NCBI GenBank assembly: GCA_905372265.1
Contig: CAJPOL010000030.1
Coordinates: 1-18,683, forward strand
Source of the DNA: an uncultured Treponema sp.
Lineage (GTDB): Bacteria > Spirochaetota > Spirochaetia > Treponematales > Treponemataceae
DNA length: 18,683 nt
Reading direction: 5' to 3'
Shown here piece by piece: positions 6,994 through 14,116 of this stretch. Position 1 is the stretch's first letter. The number at the start of each line of letters is the position of its first letter. The notes below the pieces were generated by a model. The model ran no database searches. It had not been told where the DNA came from and saw only the letters and a list, made by a program, of their open reading frames with translations. A program made the position numbers and the translations under genes.

Positions 6994-8180
6994 TGAAACG
7001 ATGTACGGCTATCATTATTCTCGGGTACATTGCAGCGAATGCTGCTGCATTGGATTTTGGGATAAATCTTTCCAATTCAACTGCTCTGAGCGGTTTTAAC
7101 GACGTTTCAACAGCGGAACAGTCCAATAATGCGGAAGCCTTTATTAAAATACCGACAGGCCGATCTTCTTCACTGTATTTTTCGGGAGACGCCCGCTTCT
7201 ACGGCATCTTTCCCTGTACTCCTCAGGGTAAACCGAACATATTGCCGCTTACTCAAGTTTTTCGGGTAGGCAGAACGGAATGGGCAGGGCAAAAAGCCGT
7301 CGGCAGTGCGGGTATTCAATGGGCTATCGGCAGAACGCCCTTCTCGGACTATTCGAAAAAAATACTGTATGGTTTATTTGATGGAGCACGGGTATCATTT
7401 ACCTTGCCGAAAGCAACAATCGGATTTGCGGCTGGGTACACCGGTTTAACATATAAAACGGATGCAAAAATCCGTATCGACAATAAGGATCGGAAAAGAA
7501 TGATTCAGCCGAAAACAATTCTGGCACCGCCACGGCTGTTTTTTCTTTTTTCTTCCGATTTCCCATCGCTTATTCCTGCGCATGTTGCCGGATTTGAGGT
7601 GCTTTCACAATTTGATGTTTCGCCTCAGAAGGCGAAAACACATACGCAGTATCTCATTCCGTATATCCATGGCGCCGTTGGAAAACATGTCAGTTGGAAG
7701 CTATGGGGTGCACTGATGCTCGGTGAAGATGCACAGTTTTTCCACTCATGGGCTTCCGGTTTGGCGGTGCAGTATTTTAATCCCGACTGGCTTAACTTTA
7801 CCCTAAAGGGAACACTGGACTGGGCATCCGGCGATGGCACCGGTCAGTATATGGAACGGACATTTATACCGATTACTGACTTAAAAATTGCTCTTATCGC
7901 TGAATCGCGGTTTCAGGATATTTTACATACATCCGTGAGCACGTATATTAAACCGCTTCAGGGACTGCACGCAGGACTGACTTATTCATTGCTGACGACT
8001 CCCGGAGTTTTTAAACGACAGCCGTATATCGGTTCCGAACTTTTGGGAAAAGTAGCGTATTGTTTTTATGATGATTTTGACATATCTTTTTTGTGCGGTA
8101 TATTTGTGCCTAATCAGAACCGGCAGAGTGCACATTACGTGCGCTGGCTGACCGAACTTGCTTTTACCGTGCGGTTATAG
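6990..8180 (+). CDS. Predicted exported beta-strand-rich (outer-membrane) protein
   Basis: The 396-residue protein has a signal peptide of about 21 residues ending ANAAA before LDFGINLS. The body is full of short amphipathic strands with aromatic ends (for example SLYFSGDARFYGIF, 51-64) and ends in a strand, ELAFTVRL. This suggests a barrel, though the final residue is Leu rather than Phe or Trp. No catalytic motif is visible. Two adjacent in-frame ATG codons (6990 and 6993) are possible starts; the first overlaps the previous stop as ATGA, with AAAGGG about 6 bases upstream. It lies between the SLH-like protein and the FecR protein and is probably a partner of both. From memory, treponemes carry barrel and FecR-like genes next to a cyclase (around Tp0483-Tp0485), which should be checked. 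Confidence 0.75.
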   Translation: MMKRCTAIIILGYIAANAAALDFGINLSNSTALSGFNDVSTAEQSNNAEAFIKIPTGRSSSLYFSGDARFYGIFPCTPQGKPNILPLTQVFRVGRTEWAGQKAVGSAGIQWAIGRTPFSDYSKKILYGLFDGARVSFTLPKATIGFAAGYTGLTYKTDAKIRIDNKDRKRMIQPKTILAPPRLFFLFSSDFPSLIPAHVAGFEVLSQFDVSPQKAKTHTQYLIPYIHGAVGKHVSWKLWGALMLGEDAQFFHSWASGLAVQYFNPDWLNFTLKGTLDWASGDGTGQYMERTFIPITDLKIALIAESRFQDILHTSVSTYIKPLQGLHAGLTYSLLTTPGVFKRQPYIGSELLGKVAYCFYDDFDISFLCGIFVPNQNRQSAHYVRWLTELAFTVRL

Positions 8181-8191
8181 AGGAGATACCG

Positions 8192-8866
8192 ATGAAAAAA
8201 TACAGCGGACTAGTGCTTTTGTGCCTCTTAGGAAATGCTGCGGTATGGGCAGAGCCTGTTGCAGCAACCATTAAAGAGGTTGCCGGAAAAGTTGAGTATA
8301 AACTGCCGCAGCAGGAGTGGCAACAAGCAAAAACGGGAGATACATTGATGGCCGGAACGCTGATTTCGACAGGCTTTAAAAGCACTGCAATTATTACAAC
8401 CGGAACGGCAACCGTTACGGTAAAACCGATTACCCGTTTATCGATTGATGAATTGATACAGTCAAATGGTACAGCTAAAACGCAGCTTTTTTTAAAAACC
8501 GGACGGGTGAGAGCTGAAGTACACCCTGCCGCAGGGGAGAAAGCCGATTTCAGTGTGAGAAGCCCGACAGCAACGGCTTCCGTCCGCGGTACGGAATTTG
8601 AATTTGACGGTTACAGTTTGGCTGTTGAACACGGTTCCGTATTATTTAATTCCGGCATCGGTATCGCGTATACCGTTGGCGGCGGCCGGTTCAGCGCCCT
8701 AAACAGTGACGGTACAGTAGCAGCGCCTATTGCTGCCATTACCGGCTCGTTAGATTCCGCTTTCAATGATATTGAAAACCTCCGCTACAATCAAGGTTTA
8801 GATAACAGGCCGGAGCTGTTTACCCAGCAAACCGAACAGGAGATTGAAGTAACGGTCGGCTGGTAA
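8192..8866 (+). CDS. Secreted FecR-domain protein
   Basis: The 224-residue protein has a signal peptide cut after A20 (VWA|EP). Residues about 26-165 form a FecR domain: an initial strand pair (IKEVAGKVEY), the segment with AKTGDTLMAGTLISTG (46-61), and the hallmark SPTATASVRGTEFEF at 124-138. There is no N-terminal anti-sigma helix or cytoplasmic segment, so this is the free periplasmic type rather than a FecR regulator of FecI. AGAGGAG lies 5-6 bases before the ATG, and the gap to the barrel-like gene is 11 bases, so they share an operon. Free FecR proteins are often encoded beside CHASE2 cyclases; here the cyclase is divergent, four genes make the cluster, and FecR may present a signal to it. 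That role is inference. Confidence 0.88.
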   Translation: MKKYSGLVLLCLLGNAAVWAEPVAATIKEVAGKVEYKLPQQEWQQAKTGDTLMAGTLISTGFKSTAIITTGTATVTVKPITRLSIDELIQSNGTAKTQLFLKTGRVRAEVHPAAGEKADFSVRSPTATASVRGTEFEFDGYSLAVEHGSVLFNSGIGIAYTVGGGRFSALNSDGTVAAPIAAITGSLDSAFNDIENLRYNQGLDNRPELFTQQTEQEIEVTVGW

Positions 8867-8882
8867 TACCCTGATAAAACTA

Positions 8883-8911
8883 TTGACAGATACAACTTAT
8901 ATGACTATGGT
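8883..8911 (+). promoter_or_regulatory. Promoter of the PLP decarboxylase gene
   Basis: A perfect -35 TTGACA at 8883-8888 is followed after 17 bases by TATGGT at 8906-8911 (four of six consensus positions). A start near 8918 gives a leader of under 40 nt with a strong ribosome site (GGAGGAG at about 8945-8951). This shows the decarboxylase is transcribed independently of the FecR operon. Confidence 0.65.
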
Positions 8912-8955
8912 ATGGCTTTATCATGTAGTATTACTGTCGTTATCGGAGGAGTCCC

Positions 8956-10125
8956 ATGGATGTAACTGATTACCTGAGCGAATCGGAATGGAAGAAAATT
9001 TTACAATTTTCCGAAAAGCTCGAAACCCCGTGTATTATTGTCAATCTTGAACGGATAAAGAAAAACTACCTTGAACTAAAAAAGTATTTTCCCCACGCGG
9101 ATATTTATTATGCAATCAAGGCTAATCCGCATGAAGAAGTACTCAAGATGCTGATTGAGCAGGGGGCGAATTTTGATATTGCTTCCCGCTATGAGCTTGA
9201 TAAAATAATGGCTCTCGGCGTTACTCCCGACCGGTTAAGTTATGGAAATACTATTAAAAAAGCGAAAGATATCGCTTACTTTTATGAAAAAGGCGTACGG
9301 CTGTTTGCAACGGATAGCAAGGAGGATTTAAAAAACCTGGCTAAACATGCACCGCAGTCGCAGGTATATGTTCGTATTTTGGTTGAGAACACCAGCAGCG
9401 CCGATTGGCCGCTGTCGCGTAAATTCGGCTGCCATCCCGACATGGCGTATGATCTTTGTATCTTAGCAAAGGAGCTTGGACTTACCCCCTATGGCATATC
9501 GTTCCATGTCGGCAGTCAGCAGCGGGATATCGGGCAATGGGATGATGCGATTGCAAAGACCAAGTATTTAATGAGCTCTCTTGAAGAAGAAGAGGATATA
9601 CAATTAAAAATGATAAACATGGGAGGCGGTTTTCCCGCTTCGTATGTTACTCCGACGAATAAGCTTTCAGAATATGCCAGCGAAATTAACCGCTATCTTG
9701 ATGATGATTTCGGTGCTGAACGGCCCCGCATTATCTTTGAGCCCGGCCGTTCGCTTGTAGGAGATGCCGGCGTATTGGTAACGGAGGTTATTACGGTATC
9801 GCGGAAAAACAATACCGCTTTGCACCGATGGGTATATCTTGATGCGGGGCTCTTTAACGGGTTAGTGGAAACACTGAATGAGAGCATTAAGTATCCGATT
9901 GTTACCTCTAAAGATACAACGTCCGGCAAACGCGGCGAGGTTATTTTAGCGGGACCGACATGCGACAGCATGGATATTATGTATGAAGATTATAAATATG
10001 AATTGCCCATCAGTCTGAAATCAGGCGACCGGTTGTATTTCCTCAGTACCGGAGCCTATACATCAAGCTATGCTTCGGTTGAGTTTAACGGTTTTCCCCC
10101 GCTCAAAACATATATTTTAAAATAA
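8956..10125 (+). CDS. Fold-III PLP-dependent ornithine/lysine/diaminopimelate-type decarboxylase
   Basis: At 389 residues this matches the short bacterial/eukaryotic-like ornithine decarboxylases (alanine-racemase fold), which make putrescine (or cadaverine) for polyamine synthesis in the cytoplasm. The PLP lysine is K55 in YYAIKANP. HVGSQ (184-188), the glycine loop GGG (223-225) and EPGR (262-265) bind the cofactor phosphate. GPTCDSMD (333-340) carries the cross-dimer catalytic C336 and substrate-binding D337, and FNGF (377-380) closes the fold. The DAP-specific residues are not obvious and the length is below usual LysA, so ornithine is the best guess, lysine next. It has its own promoter and no polyamine-gene neighbour. 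Confidence 0.88.
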   Translation: MDVTDYLSESEWKKILQFSEKLETPCIIVNLERIKKNYLELKKYFPHADIYYAIKANPHEEVLKMLIEQGANFDIASRYELDKIMALGVTPDRLSYGNTIKKAKDIAYFYEKGVRLFATDSKEDLKNLAKHAPQSQVYVRILVENTSSADWPLSRKFGCHPDMAYDLCILAKELGLTPYGISFHVGSQQRDIGQWDDAIAKTKYLMSSLEEEEDIQLKMINMGGGFPASYVTPTNKLSEYASEINRYLDDDFGAERPRIIFEPGRSLVGDAGVLVTEVITVSRKNNTALHRWVYLDAGLFNGLVETLNESIKYPIVTSKDTTSGKRGEVILAGPTCDSMDIMYEDYKYELPISLKSGDRLYFLSTGAYTSSYASVEFNGFPPLKTYILK

Positions 10126-10133
10126 AACGCTCA

Positions 10134-10175
10134 GGTATCTTGCAAAAAATCTAATCTGTTTTTTTGCAAGATACC
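10134..10175. terminator. 16-bp perfect hairpin after the decarboxylase gene
   Basis: Arms 10134-10149 and 10160-10175 are exact reverse complements, with a 10-base loop. The stem holds six A then six T next to the loop, and no T-run follows it directly. It begins 8 bases after the decarboxylase stop. It may stabilise the 3' end or act with the next hairpin. Confidence 0.6.
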
Positions 10176-10179
10176 CTAA

Positions 10180-10215
10180 ACCGAGTAATCAGTTTAAGAT
10201 CACTCGGTATTTTTT
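10180..10215 (+). terminator. Rho-independent terminator for the decarboxylase
   Basis: ACCGAGT at 10180-10186 pairs with ACTCGGT at 10202-10208, extended inward by ATC/GAT after one mismatch. Six T follow (10210-10215). It sits between convergent genes; the minus-strand gene ends at 10235. Confidence 0.75.
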
Positions 10216-10234
10216 AGCTTCTAGAACTATCCTG

Positions 10235-12049
10235 TTATTTTTTCCGCTCGTTATTCGGATCAAAATGGAGAACGGCATTGGAATCCGTATAGGCTGCAAA
10301 GTTCGGATTCTTTTTTAAGAATTTAATAAAGGATTCCGCATCGGGCAGATACGTATCTTCTCCGCCGCGGCTGGATGAAATTTTGCCGAGCGTTACATAG
10401 CCGTCTTTTCCGCCTGCGATGTATGCGTTGGTTCCCATCTTATAGGTTTTTGCATCGTCAACCAATTCCCAAACACCGGTTTTTCTGTTCTGAATTTCTA
10501 CTTTTACCAAACGTTTGCCGTTCTTATCTTTGTACTGATTGGCCTCATAGCGGATGCCAGCGCCATACGGGAATGCTCCCGTCGAGGTTCCCTCAAGGGC
10601 AAATTCAAGCGCATCTTCAAGCATTTGCTTTGTTTCAGCGCCGGTTATATCAAGCAGAAAGAGCGTATTACCGAATGGTAAAAAAGTATACGCATCATCG
10701 AACGTAACATTTCCGGGATTTATATCGGCTCTTACCCCTCCCGAATTCTGGACGGTAAAGTCGATATTGCCTGTTCCGAGATTTCTCATTTCAGAAAGCA
10801 TTGTTTCCGCAACAAAACGGGTGGCAATGGAGCCTTTCGGATTTGCGCTGTTCGGAATACGGTTCGGCGTGCCGCCGGGCATTACATCGCCGGTAATGGA
10901 ACCGACTACTTCCTTACCGAGCGTTTCCTTCTCTTGCTTAAATTTTGCAAGAATAGAAGATGCTTCCTGATCTGCCTTTGCAAAGCTGACAAAAGGCATC
11001 TTTTTTAATTCGGCAATAATTTCTTCTTTTTCAGCTCCCTCCGGCCGGTATTTTTTCTTTGCCGCATCTCTGCGTTCAAACCAATTATCGTGAACAAGAA
11101 CATGCGGTTTTCCTTCAATAGCGGTTACAATGCCGTTTTCATCGAACATCACTTTCAGTTCGCCGACCAGTTTTGAATACTCCCAGCCTTCAACGACATA
11201 AACCGGTTCATGTGCCGGAGACATAAATTTTGCGGGATATTCGGCGCGTACCGGCAGCCCTGCGGTTTTCATGTCCTCATTTCCAAAGAGCCAATGCGAA
11301 TCGCCTGTTATGATAATATCAATCCCTGAAACTTTTTTTGCAATTTCAAAATTTTTCTCGGCGCCGCCGTGCGAAAGAAGGATGATCTTATTGATCCCCT
11401 GTTTTTTGAGCTCGTTTGCATACTTTTGAGATGTTTCAACCTCATCGGTAAAGTGAACATCTTTTCCGGGACTTGAGGAATCAACAGTTTTCCGAACCGT
11501 GTCTAAGCCGATAATGCCGACTCGCTGGCCTTCGATAGTCATAATGGCATAGGGCTTCCATAAACCATACAGAATACTGCTTTTTTCGGGATTGACGTTT
11601 GAAGAAATCACCGGGACTTTCAAAAAGTCCAAAAACTTTTTTAACCCTTCATTGCCGGCATCAAACTCATGATTACCCAACGTAAAATAATCAAATCCGC
11701 TGATATTCATCAGAGCAGCATCTGCGCTCCCTCCAAAAAGAGTAAAGTACAGCGTTCCGGTAATTGCATCGCCTGCATGAAGCGTAATGGGATTTTTTAC
11801 CGACGTTTTTAACTCTTTGATTGCGTTCAGAACCTCAGGATAACCGCCGAGCATCACTTTCGTTTTTTTGCCGCCGATCATCATTTCCAGCTGAACCGGC
11901 TCCAGATGCGAGTGATGATCATTGATATGAATGACCGTCACTTCAAGCGGAGCTTTAACATCCGTTTTTGCCGCCAGCTGTACGCCTGCACAGCTGACTG
12001 CAAACAACACCACCGCGAACAGCAAAGCTGTCCATTTCCAATTTTTCAT
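10235..12049 (-). CDS. UshA-family 5'-nucleotidase, probable lipoprotein
   Basis: The 604-residue protein begins with a lipoprotein signal ending AVSC, with C20 the lipidated cysteine. The metallophosphoesterase domain (about 34-320) shows NDHHSH (43-48, ligands D44 and H46), GD at 93-94, GNHEFD (125-130), H227 in SHGG, and GDSHW (249-253, H252). The C-terminal 5'-nucleotidase domain (about 375-590) has NSGGVRADI (435-443) and AGGKDGY (545-551), for binding the base. Two-domain enzymes of this kind hydrolyse 5'-nucleotides, and some also cleave NAD or UDP-sugars. One metal-motif His (GHSH in many members) is Asp here (D250). The start is set by GAGGAGGG about 5 bases before ATG. It lies 30 bases after the DUF218-like gene and is probably co-transcribed. 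It should act at the cell surface or in the periplasm in nucleotide salvage. Confidence 0.92.
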   Translation of the reverse strand: MKNWKWTALLFAVVLFAVSCAGVQLAAKTDVKAPLEVTVIHINDHHSHLEPVQLEMMIGGKKTKVMLGGYPEVLNAIKELKTSVKNPITLHAGDAITGTLYFTLFGGSADAALMNISGFDYFTLGNHEFDAGNEGLKKFLDFLKVPVISSNVNPEKSSILYGLWKPYAIMTIEGQRVGIIGLDTVRKTVDSSSPGKDVHFTDEVETSQKYANELKKQGINKIILLSHGGAEKNFEIAKKVSGIDIIITGDSHWLFGNEDMKTAGLPVRAEYPAKFMSPAHEPVYVVEGWEYSKLVGELKVMFDENGIVTAIEGKPHVLVHDNWFERRDAAKKKYRPEGAEKEEIIAELKKMPFVSFAKADQEASSILAKFKQEKETLGKEVVGSITGDVMPGGTPNRIPNSANPKGSIATRFVAETMLSEMRNLGTGNIDFTVQNSGGVRADINPGNVTFDDAYTFLPFGNTLFLLDITGAETKQMLEDALEFALEGTSTGAFPYGAGIRYEANQYKDKNGKRLVKVEIQNRKTGVWELVDDAKTYKMGTNAYIAGGKDGYVTLGKISSSRGGEDTYLPDAESFIKFLKKNPNFAAYTDSNAVLHFDPNNERKK

Positions 12050-12079
12050 ATAACCCTCCTCATCTATGCTATGTGGTTA

Positions 12080-12853
12080 CTATTCCCGTGTATCTGTTCC
12101 GGTTGTTTTTAATTCCATAAATGCCGTGCGGCGTTCGCTTTTTGAAGGTGAATCGAGCGCTTTGCGGGAAATATCAAGGCTTGAAAAGCAATCTAAAATC
12201 ATATTACGGGGATTAGCGCCTAATGCCGCCGTAAATGCCGCATACCCAATCCGCGCACCGCTTGCCTTTGTCAGCAGTAAGATTCTTCTATAAAGAAGAT
12301 TATTCATATCATAGTTTTCAACGGTACTATCGCGCACTATCTGCGCAATAACGTGCCGGGCTGTTTGTGTAAGGCCGGTACTTTCAAGTGTTATAATCTT
12401 TTCGGGATTGACGGGAGTCTTTAAGGCTGCTTCTTTAAACAGTGCAATCTGATCTTTTGAACCGGTTAAGAAAAGCTGCATGGAAGGCCGGTCAGCATTG
12501 GCGAAAAGCGCAAGCCGTAAATTGTTTAGTGCTTTTTGCAGTTCTTCTTGTGAGCATCCGCTATAGCCATACATTACAATATAATTACACTGTTTAGGAA
12601 TTAATTGTTTTTCGGTCTTTAATACGTCTCGGAAAATGGATTGCACCGCTTCGGCCTGATTTTTTAAAACCGCAGCCCGCTCCGGATTGTGTTTTTGAAG
12701 CGCTGCATAGGAATGCTGCGTATCTGCGCCGTTTATGCAATCTGTTAAAAAAGCCTCTTCTAACGAGACTAATCCCTTGTCTGTTGCGGCAAGGATGCTG
12801 CTTATAAAGAAAAAACATACAGCAACGATGTAATATATCTTACATTTTAGCAT
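12080..12853 (-). CDS. Secreted DUF218-like (YdcF/SanA-like) protein
   Basis: From the ATG at 12853 the protein has 257 residues with an N-terminal signal or anchor (about 5-22, ending LAA). Residues about 88-215 follow the DUF218 pattern: a first strand (YIVMYGY, 91-97), a helix with R113 (LRLALFANA), a strand and Thr-Gly (LFLTG, 127-131), and ITLESTGLTQTARH (154-167), which matches the Glu-Ser..Thr..Asn/His segment. The match is imperfect and made by eye. The family function is poorly known (envelope-linked). I reject a longer reading from a TTG at 12889 because that codon falls inside the -35 box. There is no Shine-Dalgarno before ATG 12853, consistent with a leaderless transcript. The nucleotidase gene follows 30 bases on. 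Confidence 0.65.
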   Translation of the reverse strand: MLKCKIYYIVAVCFFFISSILAATDKGLVSLEEAFLTDCINGADTQHSYAALQKHNPERAAVLKNQAEAVQSIFRDVLKTEKQLIPKQCNYIVMYGYSGCSQEELQKALNNLRLALFANADRPSMQLFLTGSKDQIALFKEAALKTPVNPEKIITLESTGLTQTARHVIAQIVRDSTVENYDMNNLLYRRILLLTKASGARIGYAAFTAALGANPRNMILDCFSSLDISRKALDSPSKSERRTAFMELKTTGTDTRE

Positions 12854-12859
12854 TGCTGC

Positions 12860-12889
12860 ACTATAGCACAGTATTTTGAGATATGTCAA
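12860..12889 (-). promoter_or_regulatory. Strong promoter of the DUF218-like/nucleotidase operon
   Basis: On the minus strand TTGACA (12889-12884) and TATAGT (12865-12860) are separated by 18 bases. Only six bases lie between the -10 box and the ATG at 12853, so transcription should begin at or within a base or two of the start codon. That predicts a leaderless mRNA. Confidence 0.65.
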
Positions 12890-12899
12890 ATATCGGACA

Positions 12900-13082
12900 T
12901 CAGTTTATCGCTTTCACGTTCATGCCGCCGGACATTTTTTTAAAAGGCGCTGCTTTTTTAATTGCGGCAAGACAGGCATTGTTCAAAATTTCGTATTCGG
13001 ACGGCTCAAGGATGTCTGCTTGTACAAGCCTACCATCAGGATTAATAACAATGCGCACACTTGATTGGCAACGGAGGATAGG
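12900..13082 (-). pseudogene. Remnant of a TonB C-terminal domain gene
   Basis: Reading the minus strand from 13082 to the TGA at 12902-12900 gives about 60 residues that look like a TonB/TolA C-terminal domain: SSVRIVINPDGRLVQADI, then LNNACLAAIKKAAPF, then a short tail. The strand-dGrl-strand plus aa..ai..AaPF pattern is that of TonB_C. A TAG at 13085-13083 closes the frame. Just upstream, another frame (13137 to 13044) reads ...SIAYPPLPIK, which resembles the preceding YP segment, so a frameshift near 13060 is likely. GTG at 13058 has no ribosome site. The upstream sequence is replaced by the aldolase control region. The best reading is a dead fragment; a 52-residue expressed protein is less likely. 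Confidence 0.55.
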
Positions 13083-13089
13083 CTATACT
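13061..13089 (+). promoter_or_regulatory. Promoter of the aldolase gene
   Basis: TTGATT at 13061-13066 and TATACT at 13084-13089 are separated by 17 bases. A start near 13096 gives a leader of about 57 nt. CTATA/TATAG arms at 13083-13087 and 13093-13097 form a small palindrome over the -10 region, a possible operator. The promoter lies inside the TonB remnant. Confidence 0.6.
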
Positions 13090-13152
13090 GAATATAGTAT
13101 TTTTAGCTTTAATCGGCAGTCCATCACTTGCCGAACCTCAGGAGGTATTACC

Positions 13153-14040
13153 ATGGATAAGCAAAAAATAGAGCGGATGCGTACCGGAAAAGGTTTTATC
13201 GCTGCGCTTGATCAGAGCGGCGGAAGCACTCCTAAGGCGTTAGCAGCCTACGGAGTCGGTAAAGAAGCCTATTCAAATGAAGAAGAAATGTTTGATATGG
13301 TACATGCAATGCGTGCCCGGATTATCACCAGTAAATCGTTCGGCAAAGAGCATGTGCTTGGCGCTATCTTGTTTGAACAAACAATGGACCGCAGCATTGA
13401 AGGCATCCCGACTGCCGATTACTTATGGGATAAGCGCGGTGTTTTGCCGTTCCTAAAAGTAGACCAAGGACTTGCCGATTTTGCCGACGGCGTTCAGCTG
13501 ATGAAGCCGATGCCGGGCTTAGACGCTTTGTTAAAGCGGGCTGTCGAAAAGCATATCTTCGGAACTAAAATGCGTTCGGTTATTAAAGAAGCAAATCCTG
13601 CCGGCATCAAAAAAGTGATCGACCAGCAGTTTGAGATCGGCTTAAAGATCGCAAGCTACGGTTTAGTACCGATTATTGAGCCGGAGGTTGATATTCACAG
13701 CCCTGAAAAAGCAAAGTGCGAAGATATTCTCAAAAAAGAAATCAAAGAGCACATTGAAAAATTACCGAAAGACGTGCTCATCATGCTCAAGGTGTCAATT
13801 CCGACGCAAGCAGACCTGTATAAGGACTTTATCGGCCATCCGCAGGTTGTACGCGTTGTCGCTCTCTCAGGCGGTTACAACAGAGACGAAGCAAATGCCT
13901 TACTTGCCAAAAACCACGGAATGATTGCGAGCTTCTCCCGCGCTCTTGCGGAAGACCTGCGTGCACAGCAATCACAGGATGAGTTCGACGCAGCGCTTGC
14001 GAAAACCATCAAAGGCATCTACGAAGCCTCAATTACCTAA
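13153..14040 (+). CDS. Class I fructose-bisphosphate aldolase
   Basis: This 295-residue enzyme is of the bacterial class I type (Staphylococcus-like, about 296 residues) and interconverts fructose-1,6-bisphosphate with dihydroxyacetone phosphate and glyceraldehyde-3-phosphate in glycolysis/gluconeogenesis. The N-terminal ALDQSGGSTPK (18-28) is diagnostic. The Schiff-base lysine is K212 in MLKVSIP, with E176 (PIIEPEV) as the catalytic acid/base and phosphate-binding ALSGG (237-241). It needs no metal ion. The start is ATG 13153, with AGGAGG at 13140-13145 about 7 bases upstream; the frame stays open to 12883, but that part overlaps the promoter and has no coding character. It is a single-gene unit with its own promoter and a following hairpin. 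Confidence 0.95.
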   Translation: MDKQKIERMRTGKGFIAALDQSGGSTPKALAAYGVGKEAYSNEEEMFDMVHAMRARIITSKSFGKEHVLGAILFEQTMDRSIEGIPTADYLWDKRGVLPFLKVDQGLADFADGVQLMKPMPGLDALLKRAVEKHIFGTKMRSVIKEANPAGIKKVIDQQFEIGLKIASYGLVPIIEPEVDIHSPEKAKCEDILKKEIKEHIEKLPKDVLIMLKVSIPTQADLYKDFIGHPQVVRVVALSGGYNRDEANALLAKNHGMIASFSRALAEDLRAQQSQDEFDAALAKTIKGIYEASIT

Positions 14041-14052
14041 TTGTTAATCACC

Positions 14053-14079
14053 ACCCCCAACTCAAGAAGCGTTGGGGGT
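14053..14079 (+). terminator. GC-rich hairpin after the aldolase gene
   Basis: ACCCCCAAC at 14053-14061 pairs perfectly with GTTGGGGGT at 14071-14079 round a 9-base loop. It begins 12 bases after the aldolase stop. The T-run after it is weak (TATTAAATTCTCT). It lies between convergent genes, and it is part of repeat copy A (see the repeat entry). Confidence 0.6.
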
Positions 14080-14100
14080 ATTAAATTCTCTGCACGGATA
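14068..14100 (+). repeat. Hairpin-plus-tail repeat, copy A
   Basis: The 26 bases at 14075-14100, starting GGGGTATTAAA, match the minus strand of 17425-17400 at 22 positions. The similarity continues leftward into the hairpin arm (AGCGTTG against AGCGTC). Differences are mostly C/T changes. In both cases the tail follows the right arm of a GC-rich hairpin. Two copies in inverted orientation, 3.3 kb apart, imply a small interspersed element. Confidence 0.55.
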
Positions 14101-14116
14101 CAGCCTCCAGCAGCTC

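Noticed and set aside
8192..8866. FecR as a TonB-dependent iron-siderophore sigma regulator
   Set aside because: No FecI-type sigma gene, no TonB-dependent receptor with a plug, and the protein is fully secreted with no cytoplasmic anti-sigma part.
12883..13152. In-frame 90-residue N-terminal extension of the aldolase
   Set aside because: The aldolase family begins at the ATG at 13153, which has a perfect ribosome site. The extension overlaps the promoter and is antisense to the TonB remnant.
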